Assembly: GCA_030142905.1 (NCBI GenBank)
Contig: JASJOG010000044.1
Span: 1,632,001-1,696,000 of the forward strand
Direction: 5' to 3'
Source: Heliopora coerulea
Lineage: Eukaryota > Cnidaria > Anthozoa > Scleralcyonacea > Helioporidae
Length of the DNA stretch: 64,000 bases
Positions 24,301 to 33,758 of this stretch are shown piece by piece. How positions within the stretch are numbered: the first letter of the stretch is position 1; each line of letters opens with the position of its first letter. Below the pieces are notes generated by a model. The model worked only from the letters and a program-made list of their open reading frames with translations. It had not been told where the DNA came from and did no database searches. The position numbers were made by a program, and so were the translations under genes.

Positions 24301-27300
24301 CACCATTAAAAACATCACCAGGTAAGATTTCCAAACTAAAGAATCCTCAGCTGTGTGTCATCTGCCAATGACTGATAGAAAGTGACATTTGATGGGACTT
24401 CATCGGACTTCATAAATCAATCGTTATGATTGTCTTCAATACCGAACCTATAATCATTTACATCAGTAGTTTCCCAAGTATTAATACTAACTCACTGATT
24501 CAACTTTCCTATGCGGGGAAACTAGTGACAACCCACGCATTTTAGCAAGGAGTTCACAAACTTTTCTTAAACGCGATCAAATGTCCGATGAGTCCTGCAT
24601 ACTATACTGCATTCCGTTTTACTATTTTGAGTTGTGTCCTGTCCTGTTATGTTGTGTTGTATTGTGTTGTATTGTATTCTGATATTATGTTGTGTGATAA
24701 TGTATTGTATTACATAGCATCGCATCGGTTCTATCGCCTCGCATTGCATCGTATCGTATGCATTGTGTAGTATCGTATCGTATTGTATCGTATCGCATTG
24801 CATTGCATTGCATTGTGTTGTGTTGTATTGTATTGTGTTGCATTTTATTGTATTGTATTATATTTTATTGTATTGTATTGTATTGTATCGTATGGTATAG
24901 TATGGTGTTGCGTTGCATTGTATTGTATTGTATCGTATCGCATTGCATTGTATTGTATTGTGTTGTTGTATTCTATTTTATTGTATTGTATTCTATTTTA
25001 TTGTATTGTATTGTACTGTATGATTTTTTTCCAGTTCATTGACCCCATCACTTCAAGATAACGAGACACCATCTAGCGATATCGATGACTTTGTTGCTTC
25101 TAAACCTCGACGAAGGCTGGACATGTCTGTAGCTGAAGATACGTCGTAAGTTCTTCGTCTGCATGTAGTTTATCGTTACCACTCTACACATGGTATCCCG
25201 ACCAGCCGGGCTGAATGGTTCATTAAATGTGGAAAGAAGGCATTTCCGTGGGAGGGAAGAATTTTCACTGAATCCCATTACGAGACACTGCTGCACGGCA
25301 TGGACGCAAAAATATTGCCGCGTCACACCACCACCCAAAACCCCACCGTGACGCGTGTATAACCATATACCATACCATGACACTTAGCACACCATAACAT
25401 ACCATGCATACCTGCCCTTCCATACCATACCATAGCATACCACATCATAACATACCACACCATAACATACCACAACATAGTATACCATAACATGCTATAC
25501 ATATCTGCTCTTCCATATCATACCGAACCATACCATACTATAGCATACCACACCATACTATACCATTCCATGCCACCGCGCACCACGCCCCACGACATAG
25601 TAGTGCCCCACAACATTACCTCCCAACACCACGTCTTACCAAACACTATAACTACATCATCCTACCATATACATAAGCACCATGCAACAAATACAATAAA
25701 ATGTCATATGATGTTATGCCATACCACGGTATTGTAACATATCACAGAACACTGCACTATGGCTTACCATACTATACCACCACATCACACCATCCCATTC
25801 CTCACTAAATATACCAAACATAACCATACACCATTGAGGTCCGCTTGTTTTACAGCTTTTGCTGATATATTTAAGTCTCATTAAATAAAGTTGTCCATCC
25901 GTCTGTTCCGTCTGTCCGTTCGTAATCCCTCCATTCTTCTAAATCTCTATCCTTCCCTTCATCGCTCAAGTACATGGAGTCCTGTATCCCATCCGTCTAT
26001 CGGTCTATCCGTCTACCGGTCTACCGGTCTATCCGTCTTCCGTCCATCTATCCGTACCATCCATCTGTACCATCTATTCCATTCCACCAATCCACCCATT
26101 CCATCAATCCCAACCCTCCACCCGACCACCACTGATCCATACATTTCATCCATTCCCTTCATTCATTCATATTCTTTCATTTCATTCAAATTATCCAAAT
26201 ACAATTCAAATTATCAATTTTCCCAACCCGTTATCCTGATACGTCTTCCTCTATCTTTAATGTTTTCATGTTTGATTTCAGTTCCAACGCCGAAACATGG
26301 AAAGAAGATCGTTCGTTTTATTCGACCCCTCCATCAGATTTACCCGACTGGGTATTCTCACACCAGGAGACGCCCAAACTGTCCACAGATGCGTCGTTGA
26401 ACGGTAGGCGGCTGTGTGAAATGAGTGACGAGGAACAGCTCAAGTTGGCTACTATGGAGAGCTTGAAGACTAAACAACAGGAAGACCAGAACGCATTGAA
26501 CAGGAATCCAACTGTAATCGATTCCGATATAAGCGAGTCCGAAATTGTCGAGATTACCGAACAATCGGAGATGTTACTTGAAGAAACAGCTAAGACAAGC
26601 TCACAAGAGCAGGTGGTCCCTGGATTGGATTCGACAAAGAAAGACAGAGATTTTAATGAAAACAAAGGAAAATTAGACAGCAATAAAAGTGCGAGTACGT
26701 CAGGCAAATCTAGAATGACTGACAAATTACTTGAGCAATCAAGCACTGGCGCGAGTAACTTTGTACTGACAAAATGTCTGCAAGCAGACGAGCGAAAGTC
26801 GCCAACTGAGGATAAATCTAGGAAAAGGGCTTCTTCTAACATAGATATTTCTGCTGTTGCTGGCATTGGTAGGAACTTGGATTCCAATGAAAACAAACGT
26901 CCGAGGAAAGAGAATGAAAAGGCAAAAGTAAGGGACATTGAGGCTATTGAGGATTCTGTTGGGACGCCGACAAAGAGAAGAAAGGTTCAGGATAAAAATG
27001 GGACAACAAAGAACCAAAGCGAGGACTTCATAGATCTTCTATCGGTTGATGAAGACAGTGATTTGAAAAGAGCATTAGAATTAAGCCGCGAACAAGCAGT
27101 AAGTTCATATTTTTGTTAATGCCGCACGTTTTATCGACAGAGAAAGACCTGATCCACACTTCGAACTATTAACAAGCTATACGTTCGGTGCAAGGTGTCA
27201 TGGCCTTTCCTGTTGGGAATTCATTATCGAAACAAATCTCCAAGCTCAGGACATCCAAGGGCGTCCAGGAGTAGATGTGGTTGTGACTTAACTTCTTTCA

Positions 27301-30300
27301 TTTCTATAATTTTGTTTTATAATTTTTTAATTTGGTAAACACCAAACGATTTTGCTTGCCAGGCAGGGGCTTCTGGACGAGTAAAGGTCGTGGCTCCTTA
27401 CAGTTTCTGTTTCTGCATACTTTAATTCGTAGGGTCTTCATTTATAGGTATGTCTACCGTTAAAATAATCGTAAGTTTGGTGCAAAATTTATTTAACTGA
27501 GGAATTTGTGGGTGAGATATAAGAATGAGATATTAGGGGAATTGTGTAATATTCTATTGTTACCGTGGTGACAAGAGTCCGGGAACTGCGGTATATTTTT
27601 AAGATCGTCGCAATTAAGGCAAATTACCTCCGGTTTTCTTTACTTAATTTCTGCGAAAATTTCTATGAGGATAGATATTCCACTGAAAAATAACATTGTA
27701 AAATATCAGGGGACGCTTTCAAGTAACATTTCTGCACTGGACTTAACAGAATTTTACAGTAGTGACACGAATGGTGCTGCATGGCTTGAGGGAACAACAA
27801 TTAGACTGGATCCGCGCTTATACATACGTGCCAAGCCATATTTAGTTGCAAAGATACAACCAGCCTCATCTTGTTGTTAACACGAATTTTGAGTTTCAAG
27901 ATGTCATTTTTCGGAATATGTTTTGTCGAACACATATTTAGATATCTTTTGTAGGTTAAAGTTTTTTTCTCTCATAGATTTCGGAACAGTCACAGGTTGA
28001 AGAAGCCATAAAACTCAGTTTAGAAGGTACGTTGAGCCTAAAGTGATAGAATTATGGTTTCAGTCTTACCTCCTTTTCTTAATATTTAATGGCTTAATGG
28101 TGACGAGAGGTCTGTTGATATAATATTAAACTTTTCGTTCTAGACAACGGTATCAATGTGGATTTACTGAAGTTTGCAAACGGTATCACCTGTGGCCCAG
28201 AAGCCGCACGACCTAGGAAGGTATGATGTTTAATATTGACCACTCAAGTCACTTTGACCATCTGGTGTCTAATATTTTGGTTATACTGATTCTTCATGGT
28301 GAATGCATATGTGTGATTTTCTTTGGCGAGTCGTTATTCTTATAATATGACCGAGTGATTTACGAGCCTGTAGGACCTACACACATTGAACTCTAAAAAG
28401 ACTGGAACGATACCTGCAAGCTGTATTTTGAAGCCAACATGGAGGCTGACATGTAGGTCAGTTTGCAAGTCATCCCAGTATCCTACGCGATAAAACACGC
28501 AACCAATTGTGAAAAACCTAAAAAGCCTAAATTTCGGATTTTTTGACAGATTTCTCTTTTACTTTTAATAAGTAGAGGACAATGTCGGTAGGACTACGTA
28601 TTTGTCAGAATTAACTGTCAGTGAAAAGTTATGGTTCAATACAAATTTTTTTCACGCGTTTTTGACCTACGTGGCTGCCCCCATGTCGGCTTCAGTCAAT
28701 CGTGAGGCCTGGAACGAGATATCGTTCCAGTCTTTTTAGAGTTCAATGCTTACACATCACACTATGCGATTTATATGTAAGAACTCATTGATAATTCGCT
28801 AAGAAAACGCGAAGGAAAGTCGTGAACCGAATGTTTCTTTCAATGTAATAAAAGCACGCATGGTCCACGTTTTTCTCATTAATGAAATGGTCGTCAGACC
28901 AACGAGAGCCTTTCATTTGCATCCTAGGTGTATCATCCATCGTCCTCTCATTCACTGTGGCGAAATTTCAGGACTTGATTAACATTAAAAAACCTGTTTT
29001 ACATTAAAAAATGACATTGAAATGGAATTGAATGAAATAGAATGGAATGGAATGAAATTGAATGGAATGAAATGAAATGGAATGGACTAGAATGAAATGA
29101 AATGACATGAAATGAAATGGAAGAAGTGGCGTTTAAAATGAGTCTGAGAAAAACTTTCTTGATGTGTTGAAGGGGAAGGACAACCACGCTCAGGTTTACA
29201 GACTTGCAAGTGTTGTCAGTCATATTGGAAGGAGTACATCCGAAGGTAAATGAAGTTTACTCTCCATATTCATCAAATTTTGAGATTCACTTGTCGTTAC
29301 TACATTTTGCTTGCTGTAGTTTGAGTGATAATATAGTCTGCAGTTTAGATTGCTGAGGGCAACGCGACGGTGACGAGAAAGAGAACGTCAGAACGACGCC
29401 ATTTACTAAATCCGTAACCGGCCGGCAGTTTGAGGAAATGCAAAATAAAACAGATTCAGAAGAATGTAATTCTTGTGATTTTGACGTACAAAAGAATGGT
29501 CAAAAAGAAATGCGATGATGGACCTAAATTTTTCACTTGAATTACAAATTAAGAATGACACTTTTCTTTCGGAATCTGATGCATTTTGTATTACGTCGTT
29601 TGTTGACGTATATTTTGAAGATTATAGAGTGACGTGACGGCAACGTCACGCAAAGGTATCGTTATTGCCGTCGGCAAACTAGAACCCCGTGCTGTGTCAC
29701 GACGTTGACGGATTAAGCAAACTGCGGAAGACATGGACAACATTTGAATTAGCCGAATTATGTCGACAACGACAAATTGCTGGGTGAGTTTTCAAGTCAT
29801 CTTATTACGTCAACGACAACGATGGTTGACCACAACACATGACCACGTTACGCCATTTTTGGTGAGTTAATTCCCTTCACGACAATGGACGTCAACGACG
29901 CACGTCAACTCTGGATCGAACCTGTCAACGTGACCAGTAAAAGGATGTAAACTTTGAGTTATTGAAAAGCCAAACAAGGGCATGTTGGTTGGCTTTGTTT
30001 TGTCAATCTGGGAAGTCTTTCTACTTTTGAAATTTCGTGAATCGACTTACGTTCCCAAAATTCTGATATCGAAAGTTCATCCCCGTACTTCTAAATTTTG
30101 CTGTGAAAGAAAGTCCAGCTCCTTGTACAGTCCCATACCAACACTACACCAGCTCTTTGCTAGGTGTGGTTTGAGACTATAAAACCTTCGTGGTAAGATC
30201 AGTAAATGAACGAGAACAATTTTGTGGATGAAGATCCACGGAACTGTTTTTAAACCATAGTTTTTTGAAGACACTAAGAGTTAAACTGTTTGCTTAAGCA

Positions 30301-30900
30301 CCATCGTAAACCTTGCGACGCAGAATTTTTAACAGCTGTGTCATAATGTCTAACACGTTGTCTTTTATTGCTATTTTAATGTTTAGGTCATTATATCAGC
30401 GATGTTTTTGACATGAAGTCAGAGCAATGGACGCGCTACAATGACGTGCACGCGGAAAAAGTAATGGCACGATATGGCGTGTTTTAGTTCAATGCTTGTT
30501 ATTTCATTTCTTCATCTTTTCCTTTCTGATTTTAATTGTTGTCTTCTCGTCTTAGTCCTTTCCTACTTATTTTCATCGCTATATTTCTTCCCATTTCTGT
30601 TCACTTCTTCTCCTTTTTCTTCACCTCTTTCCCTCTACTTCCCTCTCTTTTCCCTTACCATTTCATTCTGTTTTTAAATCCTTCTCACCACCAACCATAA
30701 CAGCCTACGTGTAAGATTTCTTCTTTTTCGTGTTATCTCCAGCAGCTGTATGTTCTCGGCTTTATCATTTGTTTTTCTCATACATTTCAATCACACTAAT
30801 GTTTTTAAATCTGTGTTTTCAGGTTAACGAGCATCAGGTTCGCTACGACAAACATGTAGATGGGTACATCTATTTTTACATGCACAAGTACGTAAATTGA
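12328..30900 (+). CDS. USP37: Ubiquitin carboxyl-terminal hydrolase 37 (USP37) orthologue
   Basis: A cysteine deubiquitinase. Vertebrate USP37 stabilises cyclin A and replication factors and is turned over by APC/C-Cdh1. The model has 25 exons: 12328-12507, 12699-12861, 13490-13645, 14216-14365, 14825-14862, 15031-15181, 16140-16200, 16672-16803, 17370-17393, 17641-17769, 18646-18778, 19192-19299, 19811-19869, 21161-21223, 21833-21887, 23198-23277, 23349-23449, 24261-24321, 25035-25145, 26282-27098, 27978-28026, 28144-28220, 29173-29245, 30387-30460, 30823-30900. The sum is 3123 nt (1040 aa; human 979). Order: PH-like N-terminus (1-115), KEN box 234-236, Cys box LQGFSNLGNTCYMN (nucleophile about C360), DAHEF, Zn-ribbon pairs ISCQGC and CEKCQC, UIM1 about 700-713, second KEN box about 861, NLS KRRK, UIM2 908-924, UIM3 925-940, His box GHYISDVF (about H992), YND, and final GYIYFYMHK. 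Two uncertain points: exon 9 lacks a GT donor, and exon 4 could end at 14371. Confidence 0.93.
13664..13689. repeat. (TA)n microsatellite
   Basis: A short TA dinucleotide run just after the exon 3 donor of USP37, flanked by ACATGT on both sides. Confidence 0.8.
17955..18130. repeat. Degenerate 18-bp minisatellite
   Basis: About nine imperfect units around GGCAATGGTGNCTGTAGT lie in the USP37 intron after exon 10. They make open frames on both strands (Val/Ala-rich on plus, Thr/Ile-rich on minus) that are artefacts of the period being a multiple of three. Confidence 0.75.
19894..20084. mobile_element. MITE, 191 bp
   Basis: Terminal inverted repeats of about 28 bp: the left arm begins GCCCCGTACGCACGACCAG and the right arm ends TTGGTCGTGTGTACGGCG. 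Each arm continues inward with the complement pair TTTCCTTGA / TCAAGGAAA. It lies 25 bp after the donor of USP37 exon 13. No coding capacity, so it is a non-autonomous DNA element. Confidence 0.8.
20403..20690 (+). mobile_element. tRNA-derived SINE
   Basis: The 5' part carries pol III promoter boxes: an A-box-like TGGCACAGTGG near 20411 and a B-box GGTTCGATTTC near 20452. The tRNA-like head is followed by a body with AGGTTTTCTCCGGGTA and TTTCCTCCTGTAGAA, and an A/T-rich end AGTATAAATAAAGACATTTA. The degraded relative at 10550-10820, in the opposite orientation, supports a dispersed family. Confidence 0.8.
21461..21745. mobile_element. MITE-like element with GTTTGGCCA ends
   Basis: The left end TCTGGTCAAACCCTTTCAA is an imperfect inverted repeat of the right end TTGAAAGCGTTTGGCCATAG. 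Internally GGCCAAACGC(A/G)TTCAACAT occurs twice (near 21539 and 21662). The element is non-coding and lies in the USP37 intron after exon 14. A distant relative may lie at 63120-63250. Confidence 0.65.
22531..22613. repeat. Palindromic repeat PR
   Basis: A partial copy with the core GTCTGGCATTAGCCAGAGTA and a GATGAGTTAA arm, in the USP37 intron after exon 15. Confidence 0.65.
23640..24150. repeat. (CCACA)n-type satellite
   Basis: A degenerate pentamer array on the plus strand (CACCACACTGCAC-like) between USP37 exons 17 and 18. Open frames on both strands across it are compositional artefacts. Confidence 0.85.
24645..25017. repeat. (TATTG)n satellite
   Basis: A long pentanucleotide array TATTG/TATCG/CATTG that ends about 15 bp before the polypyrimidine tract of USP37 exon 19. 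Confidence 0.9.
25363..25800. repeat. (CCATA)n satellite
   Basis: A degenerate CCATA/CATAC array after USP37 exon 19. A smaller patch of the same motif is at 18955-19130. Confidence 0.8.
25890..26110. repeat. CCGTCTAT/CCATC-rich low-complexity tract
   Basis: An imperfect TCCGTCTATCGGTCTA series grading into TCCATCC-type repeats, directly after the (CCATA)n array and before USP37 exon 20. Confidence 0.7.
28384..28748. mobile_element. MITE, 365 bp, near-perfect TIRs
   Basis: The terminal inverted repeats are about 29 bp and match exactly: CATTGAACTCTAAAAAGACT continuing to GGAACGATA on the left, and the exact complement ending at 28748. There is no transposase. The identity of the arms suggests recent insertion. 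It lies in the USP37 intron after exon 22. The target-site duplication was not clear. Confidence 0.88.
29005..29120. repeat. (GGAAT)n-type array next to a USP37 acceptor
   Basis: A degenerate ATGGA/ATGAA pentamer array that ends about 50 bp before the acceptor of USP37 exon 23 (29173). It is reminiscent of satellite III-type GGAAT repeats. Confidence 0.8.
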
Positions 30901-31254
30901 AATTTACTGCTCTGACTTTGATGTACATTTTCAATACTATCTTTCGCATACTGATACATTTCATAAAATTGAGGTTGGCTGCACCTAGTCACTCGTGAAT
31001 TCCGAAACCGACGTAAATTGAGGGTTCGGCACAGTTGTGACAATCTGAGCCCGAATAGTTTCCTGTTATGTTTCAGGAACTGTGCCGATGAAGTTACTGG
31101 TCAAAAGAGGTGACGCGACGTCACAAATCAACATTTTAATCCTAATTCCGTGTTCCTGAAGGAAACCGCGCAGATATGTTTAAAATATTATGACGGACGT
31201 GGAATGCAGTGTTTTAAATTGTACAGATGTGTGTCTTGTTCAGCAAATTGTGGA

Positions 31255-31260
31255 AATAAA
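31255..31260 (+). terminator. Polyadenylation signal, USP37
   Basis: AATAAA 355 bp downstream of the USP37 stop codon, the first canonical signal on the plus strand that I noticed. Confidence 0.55.
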
Positions 31261-32312
31261 TTATTGAAATAGAAGTGTTGAGGTAAATTATTGTCGTCCT
31301 ATGGTTTATGAGTTGTTAATATGTTTTGATAGCTGTTCAAGCTCGGCTAATTTGATCGTCGGCCGCTCTATAATCTTTGGTGGACCGAACGAACGGCCGT
31401 CGAATTTAATTAATAAAACATTAGTCAAGGTACTCTTTTTGGACTGTCCTATTCATATACCAACCGAATGTTTATGCAAAAGTTGTGTATTGTTTGAGAC
31501 ACGAAGTTGAGTAGGAATGCCAATGCTAATTCATGAATAAACACCAGAAAATAAGAATAAACAGTAGAGAGAAATAATAAAAATTTCTCAGTCAGAATGC
31601 AAGCTCAAGATTGCAACGAAAAAATTGTTTATTTAAATTAGGCTTTTCTTCAGTAGTCACACAAGAATTCCTTGAGCTGGACTCTTTTAGATTCAATTGG
31701 TAAACTTGGTTTTCAGCATGATTTATTAGGATCTTTTAAATGTTTGAACAGGTGCAAACTCTCTTCCATGAATAAACGTCCGTAAACGCGACAAACATTG
31801 GCTAATTCTACCAACGTAGACGCAGTTTAATACATCTCACGCTGGGAAAATTTGTGAACTATCGTGATATCAAAGATTTACGGGCAAGATCGTTCACATA
31901 AACAAGTAAGGTCCGGTTCGAACGTCGAACTAATGGCAAGTCATATTCATTGAATTAAGCACATGTAAAGCACGAAGTCTGAATCAAAAGGGCACCATGC
32001 TTTATTTTCAAGCGCGGTTTATCCGAAAGTACACCTGGTGTAGGAGCGAACAACATTCTATTACACAGACGTTCGAACGGCCGTGCGTAATAAGAGCCAT
32101 GTTTATCCAATATATGAAATTATGATAAAACAGCGATTTTGTCGTGGTAACAAATTTAAACATAGTTTTTAAATACGTAGATACCATGGATACCATGGTA
32201 TCTACATATGAAATTATGATAACCTACGGCTTTGCAGCGTGAGTACAACCTTTGGGTCAAGTAAAACGCTGCCTTTCTGAATCAAACTTGTACGTTCATT
32301 TTCGTCGACGAT

Positions 32313-32395
32313 TGATAAATGGTTTGAACCCGGGAAAATCAGTTCGTGTTGAAGATAGGTTATTCAGGTTAGGATAATCTTGAGAAAGACTGTTA
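32313..32395. repeat. Dispersed repeat shared with 10285-10375
   Basis: A diverged copy of the 10285-10375 segment. It continues into CTAACGTTTCCAAAGCC and later TCGAAACGTTAGACGCC (near 32483), which form an imperfect inverted pair. Confidence 0.6.
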
Positions 32396-33301
32396 GGAGA
32401 CTAACGTTTCCAAAGCCTCAGCGGCGGTAATCTTCGGAGTCGAAGGAAGAAAGATGACCGCCTCTGGGGCAGTCGAAACGTTAGACGCCAATAGCTTTTC
32501 TCAAGACCACCCAAATATGAACAATGTAGTTAAATAGTGCCGTTTGAACTTCACCTTTACCAACCTTGAACTATTTGAACATCTAATTAATATCAAATAA
32601 GCACAGGATCCTAGGAAATGCTCATTTATTTCTAAGCAATAGCTTTATCCTATGCCGAGGAAACGAGAATTTCCATATTCGAATTTTCCTTGTGTTCTTA
32701 TGTGAGGAAATTAAAGATAAACAACATTGGTTAAGAGCTAACGAGCACTGCTGATGGTGACCAATAAACTGTTTCCACCAAATTACCGAGAAATGAATTT
32801 TTCTCTTACCCTTTTCCTAGCGCTGTTGCCATTTGATTGCTTATTAATATTACTCAGCCAAACGCCAGACTGTTTTGCTCGACAAGGGGAGAACTCTTAA
32901 AACATTCCAGGGGTGACTAACAATCAAGTTTTGGATGTTATGATCACCACTTTGCTTATTGCCATTAATTTCAAAACATGTTCTGTATCTCCCCATACTT
33001 TCGTTTTCATCGTTAAAATCATCTCAAATTTGTTGCTTGTTGGCAAGTCTGCTGTTATCCTAATCGTTTGCGTGGTAGGTAGGTAGGTAGGTCATGTGAA
33101 AGGAAATTCCGCCCAGTAAGGTCGTCGATGCTTCGACGATGCTCCAACACTGCGCCAGACATACCGTCTTTGTCACCGTGTCATGAATTATTACAGAATA
33201 CTCCAGTCATTTTCGTCACGTTAGAGTCGAAACCAAAAAATGCACTTTAAACTTTTCTTTAAACGATGTCAGCACTGCAAATGAAACTCCATGAGGCCGT
33301 G

Positions 33302-33556
33302 CAGGGGCGTAGCGAGGTGAGGTCGGGGGGGGGGAGGTGCGTGGCACTCCCTTTTTGGATCCAAAATAAGTTTACAAACAGCTGTAATCGTGTTAAAAAT
33401 TGAGTTTTGTGAAACCAACAATTCAGGATTAAAGCGTTTTAAGAGTTATTGCATATTTGCAAGAGGTTTTCGATAGTGTTTCTTCGTAGTACGCCAATCA
33501 AAAGTAATTTGAGAGGGAAAAAATGACCCCCCTTTGAAAAATGCCGCCTACGCCCC
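33302..33556. mobile_element. Short TIR element with CAGGGGCGTAG end
   Basis: The left end CAGGGGCGTAGCGAGG and the right end CCGCCTACGCCCCAGG form a short inverted pair about 255 bp apart. It is non-coding with a poly-G tract inside. Similar ends (CCTGGCTATGCTACTGC near 48143) suggest a family. It lies about 200 bp before the tetraspanin ATG. Confidence 0.55.
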
Positions 33557-33758
33557 AGGCGACGTAATATTTTCGTCCTACAAGTATGACGTAATTGAGA
33601 CAGATATAGCAATTAGGGTAATAGCGTGTTGAGGGTCATGTGACCATTTTATGATCAATTTTAAGATTACGATCGAGTGACTAGGCAGCAGTTTTGACGC
33701 TTCATTGTGCACGACACAGTTGGAAGGCAGTGCTAAAGCGAAGGAGCATCAGTAAATC

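Larger units (their letters stand above)
30901..33758. other. USP37-tetraspanin spacer
   Basis: About 2.9 kb without a supported gene. Contents: the USP37 3' UTR, the retroelement-like segment at 32313-32395, a palindromic repeat remnant near 32860-32905, a GTAG tetramer run at 33073-33092, and a TIR element at 33302-33556. Open frames here show no recognisable domain. Confidence 0.5.

Noticed and set aside
23723..25061. Several open frames rich in Cys/Ile/Val or His/Thr/Pro
   Set aside because: Translations of pentanucleotide satellites, not genes.
26318..26938. 206-codon minus-strand open frame
   Set aside because: Antisense shadow of USP37 exon 20, the longest coding exon.
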